Below are positions 39,046 through 48,441 of a stretch of 64,000 nucleotides of DNA, in pieces. A program made the position numbers and the translations under genes. The stretch comes from Gordonia alkanivorans NBRC 16433. GTDB lineage: Bacteria; Actinomycetota; Actinomycetes; Mycobacteriales; Mycobacteriaceae. The DNA is taken from assembly GCF_000225505.1 (NCBI RefSeq), contig NZ_BACI01000077.1:1-64000 (forward strand), in the 5' to 3' direction. The first letter of the stretch is position 1, and every line of letters begins with the position of its first letter. Below the pieces are notes generated by a model that saw nothing but the letters and a program-made list of their open reading frames with translations, ran no database searches and was not told the origin of the DNA.

Positions 39046-39240
39046 TCACCACCGCTGTCGCGGCACGTCGAAGTCGCGGCAGATCGCCACCCAGACATCG
39101 CGGGGGTCGATCCCGTCGTCGATCGCCTGCGCACCGGTGCGGCCGGCGAACTCGGTGAGCACATGGTCGACGAGGATCGAATCCGCCCGTGTCACACCGA
39201 ATTCGGTGCTCATCAGTTCGTTGAACTCGGTCAGGCGCAC
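39046..39240 (-). CDS. DUF3046 small protein (Rv2738c-like)
   Basis: The 64-residue protein from GTG 39240 (MRLTEFNELMSTEFG...DPRDVWVAICRDFDVPRQRW) matches the conserved actinobacterial DUF3046 family that precedes recA. It is acidic with no membrane segment. Its start overlaps the end of the glycosyltransferase gene by ten bases. The function is unknown; the constant recA linkage suggests, but does not show, a DNA-repair connection. Confidence 0.85.
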   Translation of the reverse strand: MRLTEFNELMSTEFGVTRADSILVDHVLTEFAGRTGAQAIDDGIDPRDVWVAICRDFDVPRQRW

Positions 39241-40424
39241 AGCCCCACCCTACGTTCGGCCACCACCACCGGGTCGACGGTGTCGGTGCCGCTCTCCCCG
39301 ATCCGCTCGGCGCAGCGGGCGTGTCCGGTGTCGTCGAGGACCGCGCGGACGGCGTCGGCGACGGCGTCGACGGTGAGCGGGCGGACCCACCGGCCCGCAC
39401 CCGCGCGCTGGAGACGGTTCGCCAGCTCCCACTGATCGCCGCCGCCGGGTACCGCGACCACCGGCACCCCGGCGGTCATCGCCTTGGCGAGGATGCCGTG
39501 CCCGGAGCCGCAGATGAGTACCCGGGCATGGGCCAGCACCTCGTCCTGCCGTCCCAGTCCCGCGGTGATCGGGGCGGGTACGCCGCCGCCGAAGCGGGCC
39601 AGGTCCTCGGCCGTCGGCCGGTGCAGCCCGGAGACCACCACCCGGACACGCCGTCCGAGAACCGGCTCGGACAGCGCCTCGAGCACCACACCGACCATGT
39701 CGGCGGCGCCGGTCTCGGCCGTGGACGGCGCGAGTACCACCAGCGGCTCGTCACCGGCGGGGCGGTCGAAGAGGTCGTCGGTGGGTTCCCACAGGAGTGG
39801 GCCGATCAGATGGGTGTCGGCGGGCCAGTCGGGCCGTGCCACCTCGAGGCCGGGCAGGGTCGCCACGAACCGCGCACTCGGGCCGTCGTCGGCGGCGGGC
39901 AGACCGATCGACACCCGCGCAGCGGCACGCTGCCGTTCGCCCTTGCGGATGGAGGTCGCGGTCGCGGCACGCATCAGCGCGTCCCGGACGCGACCACGAA
40001 ACCCGGTTCCCGGGGCGAGACCCGAACCGATCGGCGGTAGTCCGCGGGACGGCAGGTACAGCGGATGTGGCGAGAGCTCGATCCACGGCAGGCCGTTCAG
40101 CTGCGCCGCCCATCCCCCGCAGACGGTGATGACATCGGAGACGACGAGTTCGGCGCCGGACTCGGACAGCACGGGTGCCAGCAGCTGCGCCATCCGCGCC
40201 GCACGGGCGCCGAGTTTGTCCCCGGCGTCGGCGTCGTCGTCGACATCCGTGGCCGCGAGACCCGGGAGTTCGGCGATGTCGATGCCGCGACGACGCGCGG
40301 CATCCGACCAGTTCAGTCCGGTGTAGACCGTCGCCCGGTGCCCCGCCGAGACAAAACGCTCGGCGAGGGCGAAGGCCGGAAAGGCATGTCCTGCATCAGA
40401 ACCCGCGACAAGTGCGACATGCAC
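39231..40424 (-). CDS. GT-B fold glycosyltransferase (Rv2739c-like, UGT/MurG type)
   Basis: GTG 40424 gives 397 residues. The N-terminal Rossmann half opens HVALVAGSDAGHAFPAFALAERFVSAGHRATVYTG, and the C-terminal nucleotide-sugar half contains VLICGSGHGILAKAMTAGVPVVAVPGGGDQWELANRLQRAGAGRWV, which fits UDP-glycosyltransferases. Acceptor and sugar are unknown; macrolide or lipid glycosylation are options. It begins 10 bases after the pspA stop, so it probably belongs to the clgR-pspA transcript. The upstream open frame is Arg/Pro-rich antisense sequence. Confidence 0.8.
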   Translation of the reverse strand: MHVALVAGSDAGHAFPAFALAERFVSAGHRATVYTGLNWSDAARRRGIDIAELPGLAATDVDDDADAGDKLGARAARMAQLLAPVLSESGAELVVSDVITVCGGWAAQLNGLPWIELSPHPLYLPSRGLPPIGSGLAPGTGFRGRVRDALMRAATATSIRKGERQRAAARVSIGLPAADDGPSARFVATLPGLEVARPDWPADTHLIGPLLWEPTDDLFDRPAGDEPLVVLAPSTAETGAADMVGVVLEALSEPVLGRRVRVVVSGLHRPTAEDLARFGGGVPAPITAGLGRQDEVLAHARVLICGSGHGILAKAMTAGVPVVAVPGGGDQWELANRLQRAGAGRWVRPLTVDAVADAVRAVLDDTGHARCAERIGESGTDTVDPVVVAERRVGLCA

Positions 40425-40434
40425 GTGCCGCGGA

Positions 40435-41256
40435 TCAGTTCTGCGCGGGCGGCTCGGTGGTCGGCGGGGTGGCCTGCGTCGCCGGCTGACCCTTCTGCAG
40501 CGGCGGTGCGGTCGCTCCGGCGGACGGCAGGGCGTCGCCGCGCATGCTGGCGCGGATCTGCTCGAGGCGGGAGTGACCGGCCATCTGGATGCCGGCCTGC
40601 TCGACCTCCTGCATCCGGCCCTGGACCGAGTTCTTCGCCAGTTCGGCCGAGCCGAGGGCATTGGCGTAGCGGCGCTCGATCTTGTCGCGCACCTGGTCGA
40701 GGCTCGGGGTGTTGCCGGGCACCGACAGCTCGCTCATCTGGTTGAGCGACGCGCTGACCTGCTCCTGCATCTTCGCCTGCTCGAGCTGGCTGAGCAGCTT
40801 GGAGCGCTCGGCGAGCTTCTGCTGGAGGATCATCGCATTGCGCTCGACGGCCTTCTTGGCCTGGCCGGCAGCCTGAAGCGACTGATCGTGCAGCGACTTG
40901 AGGTCCTCGACGCTCTGCTCCGCGGTCACCAGCTGGGCTGCGAACGCCTCGGCGGCGTTCGTGTACTCGGTGGCCTTGTGGGTGTCCCCGGCGGCCGCGG
41001 CCTGATCGGCGAGCGTCAGCGCCTGACGGGTGTTGGCCTGCAGGCGTTCGATGTCCTCGAGCTGCCGGTTCAGCTTCATCTCGAGCTGTCGCTGGTTGCC
41101 GATGACCGAGGCGGCCTGCTGCGACAACGCCTGATGCTGACGCTGAGCATCTTCGATCGCCTGCTGGATCTGGACCTTCGGGTCGGCGTGTTCGTCGATC
41201 TTCGCGTTACCGAGTGCCGTCAGGTAGCGCCACAACTTCACGAACGGGTTCGCCAT
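40435..41256 (-). CDS. pspA: Phage-shock protein A / 35 kDa antigen (PspA/IM30)
   Basis: The 273-residue protein is almost wholly coiled coil (about 25-220) after an amphipathic N-terminal helix ([21 protein letters not shown]), as in PspA/Vipp1. A disordered Pro/Thr/Gln tail follows from about 240. It binds stressed membranes as oligomers. In M. tuberculosis clgR, pspA, Rv2743c and Rv2742c form one stress operon; here clgR and pspA are present but the genes after pspA are not those two. Confidence 0.92.
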   Translation of the reverse strand: MANPFVKLWRYLTALGNAKIDEHADPKVQIQQAIEDAQRQHQALSQQAASVIGNQRQLEMKLNRQLEDIERLQANTRQALTLADQAAAAGDTHKATEYTNAAEAFAAQLVTAEQSVEDLKSLHDQSLQAAGQAKKAVERNAMILQQKLAERSKLLSQLEQAKMQEQVSASLNQMSELSVPGNTPSLDQVRDKIERRYANALGSAELAKNSVQGRMQEVEQAGIQMAGHSRLEQIRASMRGDALPSAGATAPPLQKGQPATQATPPTTEPPAQN

Positions 41257-41317
41257 GCTCTACGTCACTCCATTCAAGGGTTTGAGGACTGTGCAGACCA
41301 ATCTAGTGGCTGCGCGT

Positions 41318-41656
41318 TCAGGCCGCGGCCAGCGCGGTCGCGTCGCGGCGTCCGGCAGGCGCGGGGATGACCACCTTGGTCGCGGTGAGACCGGCCTCGG
41401 CGACCTCGGGGGCCACCGTCTCGGCGGGACGCATCGCGTGCCCGACGTCGAGGAGGAGGTCGGCGATCTCCACGTCGAGTGCGTCGCAGATGGCCGCGAG
41501 CAGTTCGCTCGAGGCCTCCTTCTGACCGCGCTCGACCTCGGAGAGGTAACCGAGACTCACGCGTGCACCGGTGGACACCTCACGAAGGGTCCGACCCTGC
41601 TGCGTGCGGACCCGACGAAGGCTGTCGCCGAGCGCCTCACGTAAGAGCATCGCCAT
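41318..41656 (-). CDS. clgR: Helix-turn-helix regulator ClgR
   Basis: The 112-residue Xre-type protein has its helix-turn-helix at about 10-65 ([53 protein letters not shown]), the ClgR signature. ClgR activates clp protease, hspR-linked and psp genes under envelope stress, and is itself turned over by ClpP. The C-terminal AALAA-like end (ATALAAA) resembles Clp degradation signals. ATG 41650 is an alternative start. pspA follows after 61 bases. Confidence 0.9.
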   Translation of the reverse strand: MAMLLREALGDSLRRVRTQQGRTLREVSTGARVSLGYLSEVERGQKEASSELLAAICDALDVEIADLLLDVGHAMRPAETVAPEVAEAGLTATKVVIPAPAGRRDATALAAA

Positions 41657-41744
41657 CGAGTCTCCTCTCCCTGTTCACTCCTCAGCCAACGCCTCACGCG
41701 GCCGGATCGTTCCCCGGCCGCGGTTCCCCCGACAGTAGTCGAAC

Positions 41745-42455
41745 TCAGCGGCCCGCGCCGGTTCCTCCGACGGCCCGTCGCGCCTGCGGCGCCGACCCCG
41801 GATCGGGGGTGCCGGTGCCGGACCCGCCGGAGCGGACCTTGATCGCCTGCCAGGTGTAGTCGAGCCCGGTGTAGATGGTCACGACCACCGCGAGACCCAT
41901 CAGGATCCCGGCGGCGATCTGCCATCCCCCGCCGAGCGGCGCGAGGTACAGACCGATCGCGACCGCCTGCAGCAGGGTTTTGAGTTTCCCGCCGCGGCTG
42001 GCGGGGATCACCTTGTGGCGCAGCACCCAGAAGCGCAGCGCCGTGACCCACAGTTCGCGCGCGATGATGACCGCGGTGACCCACCAGGGCAGGATGCCGA
42101 GGATCGAGAGCCCGACGAGCGCACCGCCGATGAGGGCCTTGTCGGCGATCGGGTCGGCCATCTTGCCGAAGTCGGTGATCAGGCCGCGCTGCCGGGCGAT
42201 GCGCCCGTCGTACCGATCGGTGAGGGCCGCGACCGCAAAGACGACCGTGGCCACCGTGCGCCACAGCGTGGATTCACCGGACTCCATGAACAGGGCCGCC
42301 AGGAACACCGGGACCAGGAGGATCCGGAAGACAGTCAGTGCGTTCGCGATGTTGACCACCGGGACCGGGTCGACCGGATCGGTGATGTGATCCGGCCCGC
42401 GGCCCACATTCGCGATACCTTTTTCGTCGACGGCCCGCCGAATGCGATCGGTCAT
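41745..42455 (-). CDS. pgsA: CDP-alcohol phosphatidyltransferase (phosphatidylglycerophosphate synthase)
   Basis: ATG 42455 gives 236 residues. The complete CDP-alcohol motif DRYDGRIAR...G...D...D, with all four Asp of the DX2DGX2AR-X8-GX3DX3D pattern, lies near residues 80-105, and about five to six helices span the membrane. It makes phosphatidylglycerol phosphate from CDP-diacylglycerol and glycerol 3-phosphate. An acidic 30-residue N-terminus and a Gly/Pro tail are extra to the core. Position before clgR matches pgsA3 of M. tuberculosis. Confidence 0.9.
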   Translation of the reverse strand: MTDRIRRAVDEKGIANVGRGPDHITDPVDPVPVVNIANALTVFRILLVPVFLAALFMESGESTLWRTVATVVFAVAALTDRYDGRIARQRGLITDFGKMADPIADKALIGGALVGLSILGILPWWVTAVIIARELWVTALRFWVLRHKVIPASRGGKLKTLLQAVAIGLYLAPLGGGWQIAAGILMGLAVVVTIYTGLDYTWQAIKVRSGGSGTGTPDPGSAPQARRAVGGTGAGR

Positions 42456-42593
42456 GAGCACACCCCCGGGCGCGGACGGGTTCCGCGATACACGGGAATT
42501 CTCATACGCACGCTCAACAGGGTATCGGCCCACGCCGCGCAGAAGGTAAACCGGGCCGATGCGCATGTCCGCACAGGACTAAGGTGATGTCCC

Positions 42594-43169
42594 ATGTCCC
42601 CCGTCTCCCCGGAGCCCGCCGAACCCGAATCCACGGCGGATCCCGTTGCGCCCGAATCGACTACTGGCGATGTCGTGGTGCGACGCGCGCGTGCCTCGGA
42701 CGTGCCGCGCATCAAGGAACTGATCGACGAGTACGCGGGCAAGATCCTCCTGGAGAAGAACCTCGTCACCCTGTACGAGTCGGTGCAGGAGTTCTGGGTC
42801 GGCGAACTCGACGGGGAGGTCGTGGGCTGCGGGGCCCTTCACGTGCTGTGGGCCGATCTCGGTGAGGTCCGCACGGTCGCGGTCGACCCCACGTTCTCCG
42901 GTCGCGGGATCGGTCACAAGATCGTCGGCCGGTTGATGGAGATCGCCCGCGAACTCGAACTGTCCCGCGTCTTCGTGCTGACCTTCGAGACGAGCTTCTT
43001 CGCCAAGCACGGGTTCAGCGAGATCCAGGGCACCCCGGTCACGCGTGAGGTGTTCGAGGAGATGTGCCGCTCCTACGACACCGGTGTCGCCGAGTTCCTG
43101 GACCTGAGTTACGTCAAACCCAACACCCTGGGGAACACCAGGATGCTGGCCACCATCTCCGAGGAGTGA
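42594..43169 (+). CDS. argA: Amino-acid N-acetyltransferase, GNAT type (ArgA/Rv2747-like)
   Basis: The 191-residue protein has a GNAT core (VVVRRARASDVPRIKELIDEYAG; LGEVRTVAVDPTFSGRGIGHKIVGRLMEIAREL with the acyl-CoA loop RGIGHK). Position and resemblance indicate the short N-acetylglutamate synthase of actinobacteria, the first step of arginine biosynthesis. The first 24 residues (Pro/Glu/Ala-rich) are extra compared with Rv2747. It is divergent from pgsA, and a YciI gene follows after four bases. Confidence 0.88.
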   Translation: MSPVSPEPAEPESTADPVAPESTTGDVVVRRARASDVPRIKELIDEYAGKILLEKNLVTLYESVQEFWVGELDGEVVGCGALHVLWADLGEVRTVAVDPTFSGRGIGHKIVGRLMEIARELELSRVFVLTFETSFFAKHGFSEIQGTPVTREVFEEMCRSYDTGVAEFLDLSYVKPNTLGNTRMLATISEE

Positions 43170-43173
43170 GCAG

Positions 43174-43452
43174 ATGCCCTTTTTCGCCGTCCAGTACACC
43201 TACCGTCCGGCCAAGGCCGCACTCCGCGACCAGCACCGTCCGCTGCATCGGGAGTGGCTCGGCGAGGAGAACAAGGCGGGCAACGTGCTCCTCGCCGGGC
43301 CGTACCCGGACGGGTCGGGCGCGCTGATCATCATCAGCGCGGCCGACCTCGAGGCCGCCGAGGCCTTCCTCGCCAACGACCCGTTCCAGGCTCACGAGGC
43401 CGTCGACGCCGTGCGGATCGACGAGTGGAACCAGGTCTTCGGACCGTTCTGA
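43174..43452 (+). CDS. YciI family protein
   Basis: This 92-residue dimeric ferredoxin-like protein shows typical YciI features (FFAVQYTYRP...HRPLHREWL...AGPYPDGSGALIIISAADLEAAEAFLANDPF). YciI proteins bind small ligands or act in ring-cleavage and dehydrochlorination pathways. The conserved His/Asp pocket is present, but no substrate can be assigned. It is coupled to argA by a four-base gap and converges with terC. Confidence 0.85.
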   Translation: MPFFAVQYTYRPAKAALRDQHRPLHREWLGEENKAGNVLLAGPYPDGSGALIIISAADLEAAEAFLANDPFQAHEAVDAVRIDEWNQVFGPF

Positions 43453-43461
43453 CGGGTCGCG

Positions 43462-44457
43462 TCAGGTCTGCGCCTGATCCTTGTCAGCCCCTGACCTGCT
43501 CTTCACCAGACTCGCGACGGTGGTGACGACGAGGACACCCAGGATCACCGACAGCGACAGCGGCGTCGAGATCTCCGGGACGCTCACGTGCTCGCCGCCG
43601 TTGACGAAGGGCAGCGTGTTCTCGTGCAGGGCGTGCAGGACCAGCTTGGTGCCGATGAACGCCAGGATGATCGACAGGCCGATCGAGAGGTACACCAGCC
43701 GGTCGAGCAGTCCGCCGAGCAGGAAGTACAGCTGGCGCAGGCCCATGAGCGCGAAGGCGTTGGCGGTGAACACCAGGTACGGCTCGGAGGTCAGGCCGTA
43801 GATCGCCGGGATCGAGTCGAGTGCGAACAGCAAGTCGGTGAAGCCGATGACAATGAGCACCATCAGCATCGGCGTCGCGAGCCGCTTGCCGTTGACGCGG
43901 GTGAAGAGCTTGTCGCGGTCGTAGGAGTCATGCGTGCGCAGGAACCGCTTGACGAAGCGTTCGAGCCTGGTCTCCCGCTGCTCCTCGTGTTCGACGGGGT
44001 CGTCGCTCTCGCGGAGCAGCTTGACCGCGGTGAAGATCAGGAAGGCCCCGAACAGGTAGAACACCCAGCTGTAGGCGTTGATGGCGGCCGCACCGACGGC
44101 GATGAAGACGGCGCGCATGCCGAGCGCCATCACGATGCCGAGCAGCAGCACCTTCTGTTGGTACTCCGGCGGCACCGCGAACTTCGCCATGATGATGACG
44201 AAGACGAACAGGTTGTCCACCGAGAGCGCCTTCTCGGTGACGTACCCGGCGAAGTACTCGCCACCGAACGTTCCGCCCCACTTCCACCAGACGAAGACAC
44301 CGAAGGCAATGGCGAGCGAGATGTAAACCGCCGACCAGGTGCCCGACTCCTTGAGTGACGGTGCATGGGGCACGCGCACGTGTGAGAAGAAGTCGAACAC
44401 GAACAATCCGAGGATCACCGCAACGGTGATCAGCCATAGGGATAAAGAAACGTCCAC
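43462..44457 (-). CDS. terC: TerC family integral membrane protein (probable Mn2+ exporter)
   Basis: GTG 44457 has the ideal GGAGG-ACTACT spacing and gives 331 residues with seven to nine transmembrane helices. Two acidic TerC motifs are present: EKALSVDNLFVF and FTDLLFALDSIPA, the proposed metal-binding aspartates. A long charged cytoplasmic loop lies between them (about 165-205, RESDDPVEHEEQRETRLERFVKRFLRTH). Members under yybP-ykoY control export manganese or metallate exoenzymes. An apparent riboswitch of that class lies in the leader. Confidence 0.92.
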   Translation of the reverse strand: MDVSLSLWLITVAVILGLFVFDFFSHVRVPHAPSLKESGTWSAVYISLAIAFGVFVWWKWGGTFGGEYFAGYVTEKALSVDNLFVFVIIMAKFAVPPEYQQKVLLLGIVMALGMRAVFIAVGAAAINAYSWVFYLFGAFLIFTAVKLLRESDDPVEHEEQRETRLERFVKRFLRTHDSYDRDKLFTRVNGKRLATPMLMVLIVIGFTDLLFALDSIPAIYGLTSEPYLVFTANAFALMGLRQLYFLLGGLLDRLVYLSIGLSIILAFIGTKLVLHALHENTLPFVNGGEHVSVPEISTPLSLSVILGVLVVTTVASLVKSRSGADKDQAQT

Positions 44458-44486
44458 AGTAGTCCTCCAGCAGGCAGCATCAGCTG

Positions 44487-44616
44487 ATGAGCCAGAGGTC
44501 TCTCCCACCCGGGATTCGGGGGCCGACGCTCCGGGTCACCGAGGCGGTGATGATCGGCATCACCGCGGATCGGCACCGTACTGACGGAGACGCCGCGTCG
44601 GGGATACTCCCCTCAT
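44487..44616 (-). promoter_or_regulatory. yybP-ykoY (Mn2+) riboswitch in the terC leader
   Basis: Read on the minus strand, the leader opens with ATGAG then GGGGAGTATCCCC (44612-44600), continues with a GTCAGTACGG segment, and closes with GGGAGAGACCTCTGG (44506-44492) then CTCAT, which can pair with the opening ATGAG. The paired loops GGGGAGTA and GAGACC are the two most conserved elements of this class. The element ends 29 bases from the terC GTG, where the ribosome binding site could be masked or freed. Confidence 0.85.
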
Positions 44617-44681
44617 GGATCTGGCGGCCAGCCTACCGGATGCCGGTAGGCGGCCACGGAAATCCCTGTTCAGCCACTTCC

Positions 44682-47600
44682 TCAGCTCTCGGCCGACTCG
44701 TCGTCCCCGCCGCCGGTGATGGAGGCGATGACCCCGGCGAGGTCGTCGGGCTTCACGAGCACCTCGCGCGCCTTGGAGCCCTCACTCGGTCCGACGACGC
44801 CGCGGGTTTCCATGAGATCCATCAGGCGGCCGGCCTTGGCGAAGCCGACGCGTAGCTTGCGCTGCAGCATCGACGTCGAACCGAACTGGCTGGAGACGAC
44901 GAGTTCGATCGCCTGCAGCAGGTCGTCGAGGTCGTTGCCGATGTCGCTGTCGATGTCCTTCTTCTCGCCGGCCTTCGCCGCGGTGACGCCCTCGGTGTAC
45001 TCGGGCTCGGCCTGCTCCTTGGCGAAGTCGACGACGGCCGCGATCTCCTCGTCGGAGATGTAGGCGCCCTGCATGCGGATGGGCTTGTTGGCGCCCATCG
45101 GCAGGAACAGTCCGTCGCCCATGCCGATGAGTTTCTCGGCGCCGGGCTGGTCGAGGATGACTCGCGAGTCGGTCAGCGACGACGTGGCGAAGGCGAGGCG
45201 AGACGGCACGTTGGTCTTGATCAGACCGGTGACCACGTCGACCGACGGACGCTGGGTCGCGAGGACCAGGTGGATGCCGGCCGCGCGCGCCTTCTGGGTG
45301 ATGCGCACGATCGCCTCTTCGACGTCGCGCGGTGCGGTCATCATCAGGTCGGCCAGCTCGTCGACGATCGCGAGGATGTACGGGTACGGCTTGTACACCC
45401 GCTCGCTGCCGAGCGGGGTGGTGATCTCGCCGGAACGCACCTTCGTGTTGAAGTCGTCGATGTGGCGAACCCGCGAGGCCTTCATGTCCTGGTAGCGCTG
45501 TTCCATCTCCTCCACCAGCCACGCGAGGGCGGCGGCAGCCTTCTTGGGCTGCGTGATGATGGGGGTGATCAGGTGTGGGATGCCCTCGTACGGGGTGAGC
45601 TCCACCATCTTCGGGTCGATGAGGATCATCCGGACCTGCTCGGGAGTGGCGCGGCTGAGCAGCGACACCAGCATCGAGTTGACGAAGCTCGACTTACCCG
45701 AGCCGGTCGAACCGGCGACGAGCAGGTGCGGCATCTTCGCCAGGTTCGCGCTGACGAAGTCACCCTCGATGTCCTTGCCGAGACCGATGACGAGCGGATG
45801 CTTGTCCTTGCGGGTCGACGGCGCGCTGAGGACGTCGGCCAGGCGGACCATCTCGCGGTCGGCGTTGGGCACCTCGATACCGACCGCGGACTTGCCCGGG
45901 ATCGGCGCGAGCAGGCGGACGTTGTCGGTCGCCGCGGCGTAGGCGATGTTGCGCTGGAGCGCGGTGATCTTCTCGACCTTCACGCCCGGTCCGAGCTCGA
46001 CCTCGTAGCGGGTGACCGTCGGTCCGCGGGTGTAGCCGGTGACGGCCGCGTCGATCTTGAACTGTTCGAGCACGCCGGTCATCCGGTCGATCATCTCGTC
46101 GTTGGCGCTGGTGCCGGCCTTCGGCGGATCGCCCTCGAGCAGCAGGTGCGGGGGCGGCAGGATGTAGTCACCCTCGGCTGCCGGTTCCGAGGGTGCGAAC
46201 GCCTCGTCGTCGAGCTCTGGTTCCGGCTCCGCTGCGGGTGCCGGCTTGGGCGCCGGACGCGCGGCCGGCGTCGTACGACGTGCAGTGGCCGGGCGGGCCG
46301 GTGGCTCGATGACCTCGGTCATCTGCTCGTCGGCGGCGTTGTCGCCGAACGGCTCGGTGTAGGCGTCGGCGAAGTTCTCGGTGACCGCTTCCTCGATCGG
46401 CTCCTCGGCGACCTTGGCCGGCTTGCGGCGCGATCGGCTCACCGGCCGCGACGGGGTCTCGTCGGGCGGGTAGTTGTCGTACGGGTTCGACGAGTACGAG
46501 CGACGTGTCGCGCGGGAGCCGAAGGCGTCATCGTCGGCGTCGTCCGCCGCGGGATCGCCGAAGTCGGGATCCTCGTAGTTCTCCGCGTCCTCGTCCCAGT
46601 CGAGGTCGCTCTCCCACGGCGCGTCGTCGGCACCGGGCACACCCAGTCCGAGATATCCGGCGGCGGCGTCGACGACCTCACGCACCGTGCGTCCACTGAG
46701 GATCAGGACGCCGAAGGCCATGCACAGCAACAGGATCGGGACGGACACCCAGGCGGTGACGCCCGTGGTGAGCGGCGTGCCGATGGCGAAACCGACGAAA
46801 CCCGCCGCCGACGATCGGCCCGGCAGATCCAGCGGTGCACCGGCGATGAGATGCATGATGCCCAGCAGCGGCAGCACGACGAGGGACCCGCCGCCGAGAT
46901 AGCGGCCACGTCGTTCGGGTGCCGCGGGGCGTCGCATCAGCATGATCGCGACCACGACGAGCGCCACCGGCACCACGACCGCCGCCGAGCCGACGATCGC
47001 GCGGATCAGCGCCTCGATGAATGCGCCGACGGGTCCGGCGGCCCCGAACCAGACACTGGCCGCGAACAACAGACCCAGCGCGAGCAGTCCCAGAGCAACA
47101 CCGTCGCGGCGATGACTGTGTCCCTGCCCGCGCGGAGCCGGTCCACGCGGACCGGGCGCACCATCGGCGTCGACCTCGTCGTCGTAGTCGGCGTCGACGG
47201 CATCCAGTTCGAGATCATCGTCGTCGAACGGTCGCGACTCGGTGCGCGGCCCCCGGCCGACGCCGGAACCCACGCGAGCCGCGCTGCCGACACCGCGGGC
47301 GAACAGCGACCAGCCTGCGCCGATCCCCTTCCCCACCGCGGAGGCGCCGGCGGCGGCCACCGAACGGCGGTGCAGATCGACCGACTCGGCCGACGCGGAG
47401 GTGTTCCGGCGACGCGGTGTCGCGGTGGCGGACTGCCGGCTGCGGGACCCGGTGCTCGTGGATCGGCTCGACGTGCGCGAGGCCCCGGACTTGCCCGCAC
47501 CGGACCGTGCGGAACCGGCACGGGTCGACGACTTGCTCGCCCCGCGGCTGTTCGCAGTGCTCTTGCCTGACCGGCTCGCGCCGGAACGTGCCGCCGACCC

Positions 47601-47690
47601 GGTCGACCGTCCGGTGCTCGTGCCACCCGACCGTGTGCCGGATGCCTTCGACGCGGACGTGCGCGTACCCGTGCTTGCCTTCGAAGCCAT
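44682..47690 (-). CDS. ftsK: DNA translocase FtsK/SpoIIIE
   Basis: The 1002-residue protein has a Ser/Arg/Lys/Thr-rich basic N-terminus (about 1-105), four predicted transmembrane helices between about 185 and 330, an acidic and Pro-rich linker (about 350-525) and the RecA-like motor. Walker A is [10 protein letters not shown] with Lys666; Walker B is VRMILIDPK. The C-terminal gamma winged helix ([35 protein letters not shown]) reads polar sequences. It pumps chromosome ends through the septum and activates XerCD. Confidence 0.95.
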   Translation of the reverse strand: MASKASTGTRTSASKASGTRSGGTSTGRSTGSAARSGASRSGKSTANSRGASKSSTRAGSARSGAGKSGASRTSSRSTSTGSRSRQSATATPRRRNTSASAESVDLHRRSVAAAGASAVGKGIGAGWSLFARGVGSAARVGSGVGRGPRTESRPFDDDDLELDAVDADYDDEVDADGAPGPRGPAPRGQGHSHRRDGVALGLLALGLLFAASVWFGAAGPVGAFIEALIRAIVGSAAVVVPVALVVVAIMLMRRPAAPERRGRYLGGGSLVVLPLLGIMHLIAGAPLDLPGRSSAAGFVGFAIGTPLTTGVTAWVSVPILLLCMAFGVLILSGRTVREVVDAAAGYLGLGVPGADDAPWESDLDWDEDAENYEDPDFGDPAADDADDDAFGSRATRRSYSSNPYDNYPPDETPSRPVSRSRRKPAKVAEEPIEEAVTENFADAYTEPFGDNAADEQMTEVIEPPARPATARRTTPAARPAPKPAPAAEPEPELDDEAFAPSEPAAEGDYILPPPHLLLEGDPPKAGTSANDEMIDRMTGVLEQFKIDAAVTGYTRGPTVTRYEVELGPGVKVEKITALQRNIAYAAATDNVRLLAPIPGKSAVGIEVPNADREMVRLADVLSAPSTRKDKHPLVIGLGKDIEGDFVSANLAKMPHLLVAGSTGSGKSSFVNSMLVSLLSRATPEQVRMILIDPKMVELTPYEGIPHLITPIITQPKKAAAALAWLVEEMEQRYQDMKASRVRHIDDFNTKVRSGEITTPLGSERVYKPYPYILAIVDELADLMMTAPRDVEEAIVRITQKARAAGIHLVLATQRPSVDVVTGLIKTNVPSRLAFATSSLTDSRVILDQPGAEKLIGMGDGLFLPMGANKPIRMQGAYISDEEIAAVVDFAKEQAEPEYTEGVTAAKAGEKKDIDSDIGNDLDDLLQAIELVVSSQFGSTSMLQRKLRVGFAKAGRLMDLMETRGVVGPSEGSKAREVLVKPDDLAGVIASITGGGDDESAES

Positions 47691-47788
47691 ACCGACAGAC
47701 TAGTCGGCTCTGTTCACTTCAGTCACACGGGCAACACTGATAACGGCGACGTGTCGAAGTTGTTACCCGCCTGCATCGCCGACACGCC

Positions 47789-48421
47789 CTACAGGCCGTG
47801 AGAACTGTCACGAACCGCGGCGATCGCGCTCGGATCGCCGTCGAAGGTGACTGCGACGGGGGCGCGTCCGAACGCGAACAGGACGAGTTCGCCGATCGAT
47901 CCCGTGACCACGACTTCTTTCCCGGAGCCGACGGTGACGAGGTCCTCGCCGGCGGTCGTGCGCAGGGTGACGCGCGCGGGGATCTTCTTGAGGGTCATCT
48001 TCGCCATCGACGTGGCCGGACCGCGCAGCTCGGCCTCGAGTTCGGGCGACAGCATCCGCGGCGTCCAGCGCCCCGCCGGGTCCGCTCCCCCACGCAGCAC
48101 GTCCTCGTGGTGGACGAACATCTCGGCGAGATTGGCGAACCGGTCGACGAGTTTGAACGGCGAGTAGACCGGCGGCCCGGATGCGAGTTCGTCGAGAAGT
48201 TCGTCGAAGTCCCGCCGGGCGGCCTTGGTCCTCACCTTCTCGGTGTAGCCGGCGAAGGCCGGGATCAGGATGCCCGGCCCGGTGTCGGGGCGTCGTTCGC
48301 GGACGACGAGATGAGCCAACAGATCGCGGGTGGTCCAACCTTCACAGAGGGTGGGCGCGTCCGGGCCCACCTTCTTCATGGTCTCGACGAGAGCCGCTCG
48401 TTCCTCCTGTGCACCGGTCAC
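47789..48421 (-). CDS. TIGR03085-like / maleylpyruvate isomerase N-terminal fold protein
   Basis: GTG 48421 gives 210 residues opening VTGAQEERAALVETMKKVGPDAPTLCEGWTTRDLLAHLVVRERRPD, the signature of the TIGR03085 family. The helical DinB-like fold of relatives binds a metal through three His, candidates being His37, His105 and His106 (LAHLV, VHHEDVLRG). Relatives include mycothiol-dependent maleylpyruvate isomerase, but the substrate here is unknown. It lies between ftsK and rnj. GTG 48430 is an alternative start. Confidence 0.8.
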   Translation of the reverse strand: MTGAQEERAALVETMKKVGPDAPTLCEGWTTRDLLAHLVVRERRPDTGPGILIPAFAGYTEKVRTKAARRDFDELLDELASGPPVYSPFKLVDRFANLAEMFVHHEDVLRGGADPAGRWTPRMLSPELEAELRGPATSMAKMTLKKIPARVTLRTTAGEDLVTVGSGKEVVVTGSIGELVLFAFGRAPVAVTFDGDPSAIAAVRDSSHGL

Positions 48422-48441
48422 CCAGCCCACAGTAGCGAGAA

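Noticed and set aside
45270-47570. Open plus-strand frame of 766 codons opposite ftsK
   Set aside because: Antisense to a full-length FtsK with all motifs; composition is that of a third-position shadow.
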